The notes below the pieces were generated by a model. The model did no database searches. It was not told where the DNA came from and saw only the letters and a program-made list of their open reading frames with translations. 42,497 bases of DNA, taken from NCBI GenBank assembly GCA_938082635.1, contig CALLLI010000100.1, positions 1 through 42,497 of the forward strand. The letters are read 5' to 3'. Below, in pieces: positions 1 through 9,271 of this stretch (its first letter is position 1; each line of letters begins with the position of its first letter). This stretch comes from an uncultured Verrucomicrobiales bacterium (GTDB lineage Bacteria > Verrucomicrobiota > Verrucomicrobiia > Verrucomicrobiales > DEV007). Made by a program: the position numbers and the translations under genes.

Positions 1-36
1 GCCATCCAGCGTGGGCCGCTGGCCGAGTTGATGTAA
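1..36 (+). CDS. possible 3' end of an upstream gene
   Basis: The frame beginning at base 1 reads AIQRGPLAELM and ends in TAA at 34-36. It could be the C-terminal tail of a gene entering from the left. Eleven residues are too few to assign a family, and the only support is that the frame is open from the window edge and lies on the strand of the following genes. Chance is a real alternative. Confidence 0.2.
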   Translation, partial: AIQRGPLAELM

Positions 37-50
37 GCAGTGCGCACGCG

Positions 51-137
51 GCAGCAGCAGCAGCAGGAGAGCGGGCCGCGAGCAGAATGCCCGCGGGGGA
101 TGGTTGCGAGTCGGTGGGGGCGTTGCGAGTCGGTGGG
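51..137. repeat. GCA run and 16-bp direct repeat in the leader of the first gene
   Basis: Bases 51-66 are a GCA triplet run. The 16-mer GTTGCGAGTCGGTGGG occurs twice, at 103-118 and 122-137, so the copies lie 19 bp apart. The repeat ends 63 bp before the kinase start. It could be an operator pair or simple slippage. No family is recognised. Confidence 0.5.
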
Positions 138-200
138 CGGCGTCGGAGAAAACTCGTTCTACTTGCACAGATAAGGGTCTTGGCGTTTGGATGACGTCCT

Positions 201-1295
201 ATGTTGACGATTCGAGACGCGAAAGACTGCCAATACGATTTGATCTCTCTCGGCGAAGTGATGCTGCGACTGGACCCGGGTGAGGGCCGTGTGCGCACGG
301 CTCGCTCCTTTCAGGCTTGGGAAGGCGGTGGCGAGTACAACGTGGCGCGCGGGTTGCGTCGGTGCTTCGGCATGCGCACGGGTGTCGTGACGGCCTTTGC
401 CGACAATGATGTGGGGCGACTGATCGAAGATTTCATCCTGCAAGGCGGTGTGGATGTGTCGCACATCAAGTGGGTCGACTACGACGGCGTGGGCCGCGGA
501 GTGCGCAACGGGTTGAATTTCACCGAACGTGGGTTTGGAGTACGCGGCGCTCTTGGGGTGCCAGATCGCGGCATCACAGCGGCGTCGCAGATGAAGCCGA
601 GCGATGTGGATTGGGATCATCTCTTTGGGGAACTCGGGGTGCGCTGGTTCCACACGGGCGGGATCTTTGCCGCTTTGTCAGAGTCTGCCGCTGACCTGAC
701 TCTGGAAGCGGTGCAGGCCGCGAACAAACATGGAACCATTGTTAGTTATGATCTCAACTACCGGCCTTCGCTTTGGAAAGCGATCGGTGGGCATGCCAAA
801 GCTCAAGAAGTGAATCGTGCCATTGCCAAGTATGTCGATGTGATGATCGGGAATGAAGAAGACTTCACGGCTTGTCTCGGTTTTGAAGTGGAAGGCATGG
901 ACGAGAACATTTCAGAAATCGAAGTGGAGAAGTTTCAGAAGATGATCGGGGAAGCGGTGAAAGCGTTTCCTAACTTCAAGGCGACAGCGACGACGCTACG
1001 GGCGGTGAAATCAGCGACGGTGAATGACTGGGGGGCGATTTGCTGGCACGACGGTGCGTTTCATGAAGCGATTCATCGGGAGAACTTGGAGATCCTCGAT
1101 CGCGTGGGTGGTGGTGATAGCTTTGCCTCTGGGCTTATTTACGGATTCCTCACGACGAATGATCCGGCACAGGCCGTCAACTACGGCGCGGCCCATGGAG
1201 CTCTTGCGATGACAACACCGGGCGATACGTCCATGGCGAACGTTGGCGAAGTGGAGAAACTCATGGGCGGCGGGAGTGCTCGTGTGGTACGCTAA
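201..1295 (+). CDS. PfkB-family sugar kinase, 2-keto-3-deoxygluconate kinase-like
   Basis: This 364-residue cytoplasmic kinase has the PfkB fold. The N-terminal part carries the substrate-binding beta-clasp (SLGEVMLRLDPG, then the GGGEYN segment). The C-terminal anion-hole and catalytic-base signature DRVGGGDSFASGL is near residue 300. Family members that match this layout phosphorylate 2-keto-3-deoxygluconate to KDPG, the last step before aldolase cleavage in uronate, pectin or alginate breakdown. The next gene, 25 bp downstream on the same strand, is an SDR of the fructuronate-reductase type, which supports that substrate. The start ATG at 201 precedes the first beta strand closely. Other PfkB substrates such as ribose or fructose cannot be excluded from motifs alone. 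Confidence 0.85.
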   Translation: MLTIRDAKDCQYDLISLGEVMLRLDPGEGRVRTARSFQAWEGGGEYNVARGLRRCFGMRTGVVTAFADNDVGRLIEDFILQGGVDVSHIKWVDYDGVGRGVRNGLNFTERGFGVRGALGVPDRGITAASQMKPSDVDWDHLFGELGVRWFHTGGIFAALSESAADLTLEAVQAANKHGTIVSYDLNYRPSLWKAIGGHAKAQEVNRAIAKYVDVMIGNEEDFTACLGFEVEGMDENISEIEVEKFQKMIGEAVKAFPNFKATATTLRAVKSATVNDWGAICWHDGAFHEAIHRENLEILDRVGGGDSFASGLIYGFLTTNDPAQAVNYGAAHGALAMTTPGDTSMANVGEVEKLMGGGSARVVR

Positions 1296-1335
1296 TCCCA
1301 AGAGACTATCTTAAAAATTTATGAAGACGGAAACG

Positions 1336-2097
1336 ATGTTCAATCTAACAGGCAAGACAGCAGTGGTGATCGGTGGCACGGGAGAACTGTGCGGCGCGAT
1401 GGCAGAAGGTTTGGCCAGCGCGGGAGCTGAAGTGGTTCTGGTAGGCCGCAGTGAAGAGAAAGCGGCCGCGCGGCTCGTGAAGATCAAGGAAGCCGGAGGC
1501 AAGGCTTACTTCGTGGCGGCCGATGTCAATGCGCGCGCCAGCATGCAATCTTTGTTAGACACCGTGGTCGAGAAGTCCGGGAAGATCGATATTCTGGTGA
1601 ATGGAGCGGGAATCAATTCAGCCACCCCATTTCTGGAGATTCCGGAAGAAGAGTTTGATCGGATTTGGAACACGAATACAAAGGCCGTCTTTATCTCCTG
1701 CCAAGTCTTTGGGGCCTACTTCTTGGAAAACAAGATCGAGGCGTCTATCATTAATGTCGGGTCGATGTCTGCTGTGACTCCCCTCTCCCGCGTTTTTACC
1801 TATTCGCTGACCAAGGCGGCCGTGCACAACTTGAGCAAGAACCTTGCACGCGAGTGGGCGCCCAACAACATCCGCGTAAATCTGCTAGTGCCAGGTTTCT
1901 TCCCGGCAGAGCAGAATCGCAAGGTCCTGACCGAAGAGCGCGTGGGGCAGATCATGAACCACACGCCCATGAACCGCTTCGGCGAGGCGAAAGAACTTGT
2001 TGGGGCGACGCTTCTTCTCGCCTCCAATGAGGCGAGCGGCTTTGTCACGGGGACGGAGTTGATTGTCGATGGCGGCTTTGCTTCGATGACGCTCTAG
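1336..2097 (+). CDS. SDR oxidoreductase, D-mannonate/fructuronate (or DEH) reductase-like
   Basis: A classical short-chain dehydrogenase of about 253 residues. The Rossmann glycine motif is [11 protein letters not shown], the 'LxGAMA' form I associate with D-mannonate oxidoreductase-type SDRs. Downstream are the NGAG motif, the catalytic Ser in NVGSMSA, and YSLTK (YxxxK). It ends with the usual GTELIVDGG tail. The frame is open to an ATG at 1321, but ATG 1336 has GGA about eight bases upstream and begins at the usual SDR N-terminus ([11 protein letters not shown]), so 1336 is preferred. With the kinase upstream it would make or consume a hexuronate-derived sugar acid: mannonate from fructuronate, or KDG from the alginate product DEH. 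Which of these is not decidable here. Confidence 0.85.
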   Translation: MFNLTGKTAVVIGGTGELCGAMAEGLASAGAEVVLVGRSEEKAAARLVKIKEAGGKAYFVAADVNARASMQSLLDTVVEKSGKIDILVNGAGINSATPFLEIPEEEFDRIWNTNTKAVFISCQVFGAYFLENKIEASIINVGSMSAVTPLSRVFTYSLTKAAVHNLSKNLAREWAPNNIRVNLLVPGFFPAEQNRKVLTEERVGQIMNHTPMNRFGEAKELVGATLLLASNEASGFVTGTELIVDGGFASMTL

Positions 2098-2145
2098 GTC
2101 CAAATTCAAGCTTCCTCTCCGACTTGTCGCTCGCTAGCGTGCGGC

Positions 2146-3639
2146 ATGAAGATGACAACTCTCCGCAACGGATGGTTGCCAGCTATCCTGCTGGCAGCCC
2201 CTCTTTTACCTACTCAGGCGGGCCTCGATGACGACATTCTGGCCGCACGGACCTTCCACGCCACCTTCGACAAAGGAACCGATGCCGACTCGGCCAAGGG
2301 CGATAACAAGGTCTACACCGTCGTTGAGAAGCAAGGCAAAGAAGGCGTCCACACCGATGGCGCGACGACACACCAGACCTCTGGCGGACTCGCCGACAGC
2401 GGTGCGATGAAGTTCACCAAGGGCAAGGCCCCTTGGATCTACTACAAGGGTGCGAAGAATGTCTCCTACACAAAAGAGAACTGGAAAGGCTCGGTCGCCT
2501 TCTGGTTGAAGCTCGATCCAGAAGAAGACTTGGAGCCAGGCTACTGTGATCCTATCCAAATCACCACACGCGCCTGGAATGACGGCTCTTTCTTTGTCGA
2601 CTTCGCAAAGGACGGCAATCCACGCGACTTTCGGTTAGGGGCGTTTGCTGACTTGCTCGTTTGGAACCCGGAGAAGAAGGAAGTTCCGGAAGAAGAGCGG
2701 CCACTCCTCCCTGTGAAGAAGCCGCCATTTGGTCGAAACATGTGGACTCACGTCGCCTTCACCTGGGACAAGTTCAACACGGGGAAAGACGACGGCGTGG
2801 CCCAGTTCTATCTCAACGGGCATCTGCAAGGATCTATCGCGGGTTGGAATCAGCAGTTCACTTGGAAGGACGAGGAAGAGATTCGTCTCTACCTGGGCCT
2901 GCACTACACGGGCATCTTCGATGAGTTGTCTTGTTATGACCGCGCTCTAAGTGGCGAGGAAATCACTCATCTCTATCAAACCCACGAGGAACTGCGCCCC
3001 GCGAAGGTGACTGGTTTGGGACAAGGCTGGCGGGCCTTGGGTGGTGAGGACTTTGTCAATGTAAATTGCAAGCCAGACACCTGGAAATGGACGGATGGCC
3101 TAGCTGAGTGCACCGGGAATCCAGTCGGTGTGATTCGAATGAAAGAGCCGGTCAAGAATTGCGAGCTCGTGGCGGAATGGCGCCACCTCAAGTCGGCAGG
3201 AAACTCGGGGATCTTCATGTGGGCGACGGAAGCCTCGATCAAGAATCTTGAGGCGGGCAAAGGTCGTCTCCCTCACGGAATCGAGGTCCAGGTACTCGAC
3301 TTGGGTTACACCGAGGCTTACATTCGCGATCACAAAAAGCCCGCCGATTGGTTCACCTGTCACGGCGACGTCTTTCCGGTCGGGCCGGTCAAGATGACGC
3401 CCTTCCCTCCAGTCGCCCCCAATGGACGGCGCAGCTTCCCCTCGAAGAACCTGACGAAAGGCGTGGGCGAATGGAATCACTACTATGTCCGCGCGATCAA
3501 CGGCGAAGTGCGGCTCTGGGTGAATGGCGAGGAGGTCTCAGGCGGAAGCGGCTGTGATCCTTCGAGCGGCTATCTTTGCCTGGAATCTGAAGGCTCCCCG
3601 ATAGAATTCCGCAACTTGCGAATCCGCGAGCTTCCCTAA
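2146..3639 (+). CDS. secreted LamG plus DUF1080 (3-keto-disaccharide hydrolase-type) protein
   Basis: This 497-residue protein starts with a signal peptide (hydrophobic run LPAILLAAPLLP, cleavage near Ala-Gly 26). Residues of about 35-285 form a LamG/concanavalin-like fold, with the typical WTHVAFTWD strand, a YLNG motif and the 'FDELSCYDRALSGEEI' closing strand. Residues of about 295-497 form a DUF1080 domain (GWRALGG, SGIFMWA, GIEVQVLD, WNHYYV, EFRNLRIREL). Some DUF1080 proteins hydrolyse 3-keto-glycosides and others are only sugar-binding. It lies on the strand of the uronate genes and before the TIM-barrel isomerase, so an extracytoplasmic carbohydrate role is inferred. ATG 2146 is followed by ATG 2152, and either may be used. 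Confidence 0.85.
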   Translation: MKMTTLRNGWLPAILLAAPLLPTQAGLDDDILAARTFHATFDKGTDADSAKGDNKVYTVVEKQGKEGVHTDGATTHQTSGGLADSGAMKFTKGKAPWIYYKGAKNVSYTKENWKGSVAFWLKLDPEEDLEPGYCDPIQITTRAWNDGSFFVDFAKDGNPRDFRLGAFADLLVWNPEKKEVPEEERPLLPVKKPPFGRNMWTHVAFTWDKFNTGKDDGVAQFYLNGHLQGSIAGWNQQFTWKDEEEIRLYLGLHYTGIFDELSCYDRALSGEEITHLYQTHEELRPAKVTGLGQGWRALGGEDFVNVNCKPDTWKWTDGLAECTGNPVGVIRMKEPVKNCELVAEWRHLKSAGNSGIFMWATEASIKNLEAGKGRLPHGIEVQVLDLGYTEAYIRDHKKPADWFTCHGDVFPVGPVKMTPFPPVAPNGRRSFPSKNLTKGVGEWNHYYVRAINGEVRLWVNGEEVSGGSGCDPSSGYLCLESEGSPIEFRNLRIRELP

Positions 3640-3751
3640 AAGATCCAGGCGGAAGGCCTCAATAAGAGGTCGACAAGTAGCCGTTTCCTAGGCTTATCAT
3701 TGAAGAGAGCAACTGAGACTTAAACCCGATCAAGACTATTCTAACATCATC

Positions 3752-4783
3752 ATGAGCAACGTATTTCCCAAACTACACAACGCCATGTGGCCTGGCCTCG
3801 TTGGCAAAGGCGGCGAAGGCGATGAGCCCGCAATCGAGTTCGACAAGATGCTCGAATTCACCGCGAACTCAGAAGTCGATGGTCAGAAGTTCGATGGCAT
3901 CGATTTCTTTCTCTTCGATCCTCACATCAACATCGATATCAGTGAAGACGATCTCAAAGCGATGGCGGATCGCGTCACAGCGAAGGGCCTGAAAGTCGGC
4001 TCCCTCGTAGCACCAATCTGGCCAGGCACCGTGGGGGACTCTGCTATGGGAGATGCCGAGGCTCGCAAGAAGTTTGTCCTCGCAGTCGAGAAAGCCTGCC
4101 GTATCGCCAAGATCCTCAATGACCATGGAGCCCGTGACTACGGCGTAATCCGGATTGACTCCGCCACGGGTCCTGAGGACTGGTCGAAAGACCCAAGTGG
4201 AGGCACCAAGAAGATTGCCGAGACCTTCCGTGAAGCCGGGAAAGTCGCAGAAGCTCATGGCGAGAAACTCGCAGCAGAAGGCGAAATCTGCTGGGCAGGC
4301 ATGCATAGCTGGAAAGCAATGATCGATACCCTTGAAGCGACGGACATGCCTAACACAGTTGGCTTCCAGGCGGACTTGGCGCACACGTATCTATACTTGT
4401 TAGGCTACAACGCTCCGGAAGCGGCGCTCTTGAAAGAAGGCTATTCTGAGGAGGAGCTCGACGCTGCCTACACCACGATGACCAATGCGCTTCGCCCATG
4501 GACATTCGACTTCCACGTAGCCCAGAATGATGGCTCCGTGCACGGCTCAGGTTCGCATGACAAGACTGGGCGTCACTGCCCTGCGGACGATCCTAACGGA
4601 AAGCTAGACATCACCAAAGCCTCTGGCTACTGGCTAAAAGAAGGCGGCAAACCAACCAAGCGCTTCCAGCACATTTGTTGGGACGGCTGTATGTTCCCGA
4701 ATGAGATGCTCCTCAAGCAAGACACTTGGAACACCATCCTCGCCGCCATGATCAAGGTGCGTGATGCGCACGGCTGGTCGTAG
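3752..4783 (+). CDS. sugar phosphate isomerase/epimerase-like TIM-barrel protein
   Basis: A 343-residue protein of the xylose-isomerase-like TIM-barrel superfamily (AP-endonuclease 2 fold). Acidic and His metal-ligand candidates sit at barrel strand ends: the E of [14 protein letters not shown], the D and H of FQADLAHTY, the D/H of WTFDFHVAQ, and a final W-D-G segment. No signal peptide is seen. Genes of this family in Verrucomicrobiota commonly sit with DUF1080 proteins in sugar catabolic cassettes, as here. It is preceded by 112 bp without a gene and followed by a clear terminator, so it ends the transcription unit. The exact substrate cannot be told from sequence. Confidence 0.8.
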   Translation: MSNVFPKLHNAMWPGLVGKGGEGDEPAIEFDKMLEFTANSEVDGQKFDGIDFFLFDPHINIDISEDDLKAMADRVTAKGLKVGSLVAPIWPGTVGDSAMGDAEARKKFVLAVEKACRIAKILNDHGARDYGVIRIDSATGPEDWSKDPSGGTKKIAETFREAGKVAEAHGEKLAAEGEICWAGMHSWKAMIDTLEATDMPNTVGFQADLAHTYLYLLGYNAPEAALLKEGYSEEELDAAYTTMTNALRPWTFDFHVAQNDGSVHGSGSHDKTGRHCPADDPNGKLDITKASGYWLKEGGKPTKRFQHICWDGCMFPNEMLLKQDTWNTILAAMIKVRDAHGWS

Positions 4784-4811
4784 ATCAGAGATTGAACAAC
4801 ATTATTCAGAG

Positions 4812-4844
4812 ACACCGCAGTTGCCCACGTCGGCACTGCGGTGT
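4812..4844 (+). terminator. terminator of the sugar cassette
   Basis: ACACCGCAGT (4812-4821) pairs perfectly with ACTGCGGTGT (4835-4844) around a 13-nt loop, followed by TTCTATTTCTATTTC. It lies 28 bp after the isomerase stop. Confidence 0.85.
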
Positions 4845-5084
4845 TTCTATTTCTATTTCTAGAGCGAGGAGATAAGTCTTACAGATCCAGAAAGCGGATC
4901 TTTCCCTGGACTGCCGGAGACTTGTCACCGCTATCCGCGTCAGGGACTTGTCCCGGGCTTCGACTGGAGTTAAATTCCAGTCATTCCCTACTCGATTGAA
5001 TGCAAACCTCCCGCTCAGCAAGCTTCGACGACTACCAAAGCGGCGGTATATCTCCGTATTTCACAGCCCTCCGGCCTTTCGTGT
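4845..5084. other. gene-free spacer between convergent units
   Basis: No coding region was recognised in these 240 bp. The one structure seen is the hairpin GACTGGA (4962-4968) / TCCAGTC (4976-4982) with a 7-nt loop. It has no U tract on either strand. Confidence 0.5.
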
Positions 5085-5918
5085 TTAGAGATTCAACGAT
5101 ACTTCGCAGTCACCGAATCGGCATTCTTGATTGCGATGAATGACAGGATACACGGAGAGTTTTGAGTTGTGGACCTCCATGACTTTGGCCTTCGCCATGT
5201 TCAGATAACCTCCGAGATTCACAAGAAGGCGGTCCTGCCGCTTCCAAATGGCAGGGTAGTGAATGTGCCCAAAGACGACGGCCTTCGCTTCTGGTCGATA
5301 CCGCTCCAAAGCCGCGGCCATGAGCTTCGGCGACTTCATCCACACATTTAGAATAGTGAAAAGGCGCGTAGGCGGCCACACCTCCTGGCCAACGCAGTGG
5401 ACAAACCCACGAAGGTTCCTAGGAGAAGCCGAAGACGAGACTTCAAGCACGTCGCTGCACTGACGAGTGATTTCGTGACGGTAGTCGAGATCCACGTCCA
5501 GCCGCGCTGCATCAGCCGCTTCCAAAACCGCATCAATGCGAGGGCGACAGTGACGGAGCTTCTTGCTCCAGGGAGAGACGTAGCGGAAGAGGAAATCGCC
5601 GTGGGTCACGAGCACCTTACCCTGACAAAGATCAACATAGTGCACGTCCGATATATTGGGATCATGGTTTCCCGTGACGTAGATGGTGCACTGCACTCCC
5701 AATTCATCCAACATCGTAGACAGCTTGGCCTGCTCTTGAGCAGCCCGTTGCTTGAAGCCTTTCGAACGGACCTCGGCAGTATCACCGTTGAATATGACTG
5801 TGCCTGCCCCCTCCAAGAGAGGCCGAATCTCACGCACATCTTTCAGCGCGCAGGCACTATGCCCTAGATGCAAATCCGAGAGGATCCGAATCGGCCCCAC
5901 CAAGTCACTCCCATCCAT
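5085..5918 (-). CDS. calcineurin-like metallophosphoesterase, LpxH-like
   Basis: This 277-residue protein carries the full set of calcineurin-like metal-binding motifs in order: D-L-H (SDLHLGH), GD (NGDT), GNHD, H-G-D (VTHGDF) and GHIH (VFGHIHYPA). The size and motif spacing resemble UDP-2,3-diacylglucosamine hydrolases of lipid A synthesis, but UDP-sugar binding residues cannot be confirmed by eye and a general phosphodiesterase is possible. Its ATG lies one base after the TAA of the proteasome-type ATPase gene, so translation of the two is probably coupled. There is no signal peptide, so it should be cytoplasmic. Confidence 0.85.
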   Translation of the reverse strand: MDGSDLVGPIRILSDLHLGHSACALKDVREIRPLLEGAGTVIFNGDTAEVRSKGFKQRAAQEQAKLSTMLDELGVQCTIYVTGNHDPNISDVHYVDLCQGKVLVTHGDFLFRYVSPWSKKLRHCRPRIDAVLEAADAARLDVDLDYRHEITRQCSDVLEVSSSASPRNLRGFVHCVGQEVWPPTRLFTILNVWMKSPKLMAAALERYRPEAKAVVFGHIHYPAIWKRQDRLLVNLGGYLNMAKAKVMEVHNSKLSVYPVIHRNQECRFGDCEVSLNL

Positions 5919-5919
5919 G

Positions 5920-7602
5920 TTAGATCGCGTTGCTCATCGCCGTTTCCTGCAGCTTTGCAGAGAATGGAGCCAACTTAACTACATTGCTAGGATCAAAATC
6001 GGTCAGTTTGAGCCAGTCTTCTGTCAGATCGCTCGGCGGGAAGAGTTCGTTCTCAGCATATTCCTGAGTCAGCGCCAACTCAAGGTCTGCTAAGCTAAGC
6101 GGAGAAAGTTTCTCAGACTCAATCGAACGCCCAATAGCAAACTCTTTCGCCCGTTCCACGATGGACTCGATCATCGCTCCGCTAGCCAGGTCACCACGGT
6201 GAAGGTAATTCGTTTTCCCACTCCGGAACGTGACTTCAAGAAAGCGGCTGCTCTCACTGCGCTCAAAATGACGCTCTGTAATCGCCTTCGCCAGTTTCTT
6301 CACCGGCTTGTCTAACGGAATGCCTTTGCCAAGATAGATTCGGTAAATGGCCTCGGCTCCCGCTTTGTCAGGACGAAGGACTCGGATCTTTCGATCAATA
6401 CGTCCAGGACGCAAGATGGCGGGATCAATCAAATCCGCACGGTTTGAGGCTAGGATGACGACCACATTATTGAGCGCTTCGAGGCCATCCATCTCTGTGC
6501 AGAACATCGGCACTAGCGTATTTAGTATCGTCGAGCCCATGCGCCCTCCATTGCGGGTACCAAGGACGGCCTCGGCTTCGTCGATGAAGAGGAAGGCGAG
6601 ATGTCCCTCCGCCGCTTTCTCCCGACACTGCTGAAAGAGATCACGCACCTGACGCTCACTCTCACCTAACCACATGTTAAGAATCTCAGGCCCCTTCACA
6701 TGAAGGAAGAAGTCAGGGCGATCCACCCCATCCTTCTGCTTGATTTGCTGCCTCAAGTTGTAGGCCGTGGCACGACCTAACAAGGTCTTTCCACATCCCG
6801 GAGGACCATACAACAGAAAGCCTTTGGGAACGGGGTGCTGAAAGGCCTCAAAGAGATCTCCGTGCAAGTAGGGAAGCTCCACCGCATCGCGGATTCCCTT
6901 CACCGCAGCCTCCTGGCCGCCGATGGACTCCCATGGCGTTAGAGGCACTGCTGCTAAGACGCGATCAGTCCGCTTGGTCGTGCCCAGGACTTCAAGTGCA
7001 ATTCGCTGGGTCACATCAAGTCGCACCTCGTGTCCCTCCTTGATCAGGATGTCTCTCAAATTCGGAGCCCGCTTCACGACACCTTCCGCCGCACCATTCT
7101 CCTGTCCAAGCCGAAGGCGTCCATCCGCAAGCACCTCCGTGACTTTGAGAATAGGTCCATGGGTATCCATCCCCAAAATCCCAATCAGCGCAAAGGCCTC
7201 ATTCAGAGTCACCCGCGTACCTGTTTCCAGAGCGCTCGTATCCAACGTAGGATCAATCGCGCAAACGTAATCAGTGCCACCCGCCATCACGCAGGCCGTG
7301 CCATCATCACGTCTCTCAAGAAAGGTGCCCACACGCAATGCAGGCGAACGAAGCTTGTCTAACGCATTGCTAAGCTTCTCCAGAGTCTCACGAGCCTGAT
7401 CCTGGATCTCCTCCATTTCCTCAACGCGACTCCGAAGCAATTGGTGATCCTGACAAGGGACCCCCATGAACTCTAGCCGCGCTTGCACCATGTCTAAGAC
7501 TTGCAGCGTCGACATCTTATCGAGCTCTTCGGCTGGGACAAAGCCTCCCATGGCCTGGTCGTTATTTGGCGTGGTCACAGTGACACGATAGCTAGATTCC
7601 AC
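5920..7602 (-). CDS. arc: proteasome-associated AAA ATPase, ARC/Mpa type
   Basis: This 560-residue protein has the ARC/Mpa layout: an N-terminal coiled coil (about residues 30-90), OB domains (about 95-190), then one AAA domain with Walker A GPPGCGKT near 266, Walker B LFIDEAEAV near 340, and ASNRADLIDPAILRPGRIDR as the sensor and arginine-finger stretch. After the AAA core it has the ARC-specific segment (FLEVTFRSGK, then SGAMIESIVERAKEFAI), also present in mycobacterial Mpa. Such rings unfold tagged proteins and feed a 20S proteasome. The C-terminus ends in MSNAI, without the GQYL-type proteasome-docking tail I know from actinobacteria. No proteasome, Pup/UBact, PafA or Dop gene is visible in the window. 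The start is a GTG 17 bp after the preceding stop. A GAGAGT stretch upstream may serve as ribosome site. Confidence 0.88.
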   Translation of the reverse strand: MESSYRVTVTTPNNDQAMGGFVPAEELDKMSTLQVLDMVQARLEFMGVPCQDHQLLRSRVEEMEEIQDQARETLEKLSNALDKLRSPALRVGTFLERRDDGTACVMAGGTDYVCAIDPTLDTSALETGTRVTLNEAFALIGILGMDTHGPILKVTEVLADGRLRLGQENGAAEGVVKRAPNLRDILIKEGHEVRLDVTQRIALEVLGTTKRTDRVLAAVPLTPWESIGGQEAAVKGIRDAVELPYLHGDLFEAFQHPVPKGFLLYGPPGCGKTLLGRATAYNLRQQIKQKDGVDRPDFFLHVKGPEILNMWLGESERQVRDLFQQCREKAAEGHLAFLFIDEAEAVLGTRNGGRMGSTILNTLVPMFCTEMDGLEALNNVVVILASNRADLIDPAILRPGRIDRKIRVLRPDKAGAEAIYRIYLGKGIPLDKPVKKLAKAITERHFERSESSRFLEVTFRSGKTNYLHRGDLASGAMIESIVERAKEFAIGRSIESEKLSPLSLADLELALTQEYAENELFPPSDLTEDWLKLTDFDPSNVVKLAPFSAKLQETAMSNAI

Positions 7603-7619
7603 TCAAAGTGCACTCTCTT

Positions 7620-9230
7620 TCACCGCTCAAGATTCAATCGGACAAACGCGGCAGGAGAATTCACGTCAAGAGTAATACTCGAAGTTTCCAAGCCGGAAGC
7701 CGGCCCAACAACCTTCGAAACACCTTCGTCGTCGACGCTCCAGAGCGTGAGATCAGATGACGAAGATATGTTAAAACCCTCATTTACTGGATGAGTGAAT
7801 GAGACCGCCTCCTCTGTGAAATCAAAAAGACTCAGAAAGAACACATCAGACCGAACCTCTCCGCGTTCATTGCTGACAATGACATCATAGAGTGCCACCG
7901 ATTCCATCGTCGTGTCAGAAAAGTGCATCGCTCGCTGGTTCTCAGCCTCCACAATCTCGCCATTCCGCCTCCACACCGCCTGCTCACTGCCATCCAGTGT
8001 TTGCACCGTAAAACTAGCAGCTCCTCCTTCGTTCACTGCTAGGGAGCGAGGACCATCGATGATCTCAGGCAATGGCGTCTCAATCACCCGCCCTCGACTT
8101 CGGGTGTCACGACGGAAACGCGGCCAAGGTTGCGTGTAGCCTAGTGGCGCACCACTCTCCAAGGCATACAGTTTCCCATCAAATGCCCCTACGAGAAGAT
8201 GACCATCCACCGTTAGAGCAGGCGAGGAATCAATGACGGCATCAATTTGGGTTTCCCAGACCTCTTGCCCGCCCGGCGCAAAGGCCACCACCTTACTGAC
8301 ACCAGCGCCCGCAAAGTAAGCAATGTAAACAAAGCCATTCGCATCAATGATAGGTGAACTGTAGAAGATATCCCCAAGAAAGCGAGACCAGAGCTCCAAG
8401 CCCGATTGGTCGACTGCGTAAAGCGACCCATTACGTGAAGCGAAGTAGACGATGTTCTCTGAATCGATGGCAGGACAGACATCGACCGCTTCGGGCGTAT
8501 CGAACTTCCAGCGAAGCTGCCCTTCTGCCGTCAGTGAGTAGAGCGAACCGTTGCCCGAACCAATGTAGACATTGCCCGCGTCATCGAGCGCAGGCGAACC
8601 GTAGACGCGGCTCGCCTCTTCACCAGCGCCGTCCACGGAGAAGGTCCACTGCTGCTCCCCGCTATCATTAAGACAATAGACATTGCCATTATCTGCCCCG
8701 AATAGAATTCTATCATCCACATCAACGGCAGGCGAGCTGCGCGTGTCTGCTCCGATCTCGAAGAACCAGGCCTCTTCTCCCGAGGGCATGATGCCATGAA
8801 GGAAACCCGCCGACGTCGAGACCACGATGAGCCCCTCTGAAGTGATCGCAGGTGACGCTTGAACGACACCAAACTGGCCTTCTGACTCTCCTAGTGTGGT
8901 CACCCACTTAGATTGACCGGTATCAGGATCGAGCGCCACCAAGGTGGAATCGTAGGTTCCCACATAGATCGTCCCGTCCTCTCCTATAGCCGCTGTCGCA
9001 TCGATCCAATCATTTGCAGTGTAGGTCCACATCGGCACCGCCTCACTCTCATTAGCACGAAAGGCCATCAGTGTGCTCGCATTCGATCCGATGTAGATCG
9101 TGCCATCACGACCGAGAGTCGGCGAGGCAAAGATGGGCTCTCCCATGTCGACAGACCACAAGACATCCCCATTCTCAGCACGCGCTTCTAGACTGACAAG
9201 AATAAGCAGCAAGAGAACGCGGTAAGCCAT
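7620..9230 (-). CDS. secreted PQQ/WD40-like beta-propeller protein with Ig-like domain
   Basis: This 536-residue protein begins with a signal peptide (MAYRVLLLLILVSLEARA). Residues of about 22-380 contain repeated propeller blades built on SSPAxxxxG.IYxG..xG.LYAL units, with AW/LW closing strands as in PQQ-binding-like or BamB-type propellers. From about 385 to 475 there is an Ig-like stretch (SLAVNEGGAASFTV, VWRRNGE, YDVIVSNERGEV). The C-terminal part ends in a beta-rich tail seen on many secreted verrucomicrobial proteins. There are no PQQ-dehydrogenase catalytic residues, so a binding or scaffold role is more likely than an enzyme. The gene leads a compact minus-strand unit with the ATPase and phosphoesterase, although a functional link is not obvious. 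Confidence 0.85.
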   Translation of the reverse strand: MAYRVLLLLILVSLEARAENGDVLWSVDMGEPIFASPTLGRDGTIYIGSNASTLMAFRANESEAVPMWTYTANDWIDATAAIGEDGTIYVGTYDSTLVALDPDTGQSKWVTTLGESEGQFGVVQASPAITSEGLIVVSTSAGFLHGIMPSGEEAWFFEIGADTRSSPAVDVDDRILFGADNGNVYCLNDSGEQQWTFSVDGAGEEASRVYGSPALDDAGNVYIGSGNGSLYSLTAEGQLRWKFDTPEAVDVCPAIDSENIVYFASRNGSLYAVDQSGLELWSRFLGDIFYSSPIIDANGFVYIAYFAGAGVSKVVAFAPGGQEVWETQIDAVIDSSPALTVDGHLLVGAFDGKLYALESGAPLGYTQPWPRFRRDTRSRGRVIETPLPEIIDGPRSLAVNEGGAASFTVQTLDGSEQAVWRRNGEIVEAENQRAMHFSDTTMESVALYDVIVSNERGEVRSDVFFLSLFDFTEEAVSFTHPVNEGFNISSSSDLTLWSVDDEGVSKVVGPASGLETSSITLDVNSPAAFVRLNLER

Positions 9231-9271
9231 TCACGGAGAATCGACTAGGAGTCGTCCACAGACAAGTGCGA

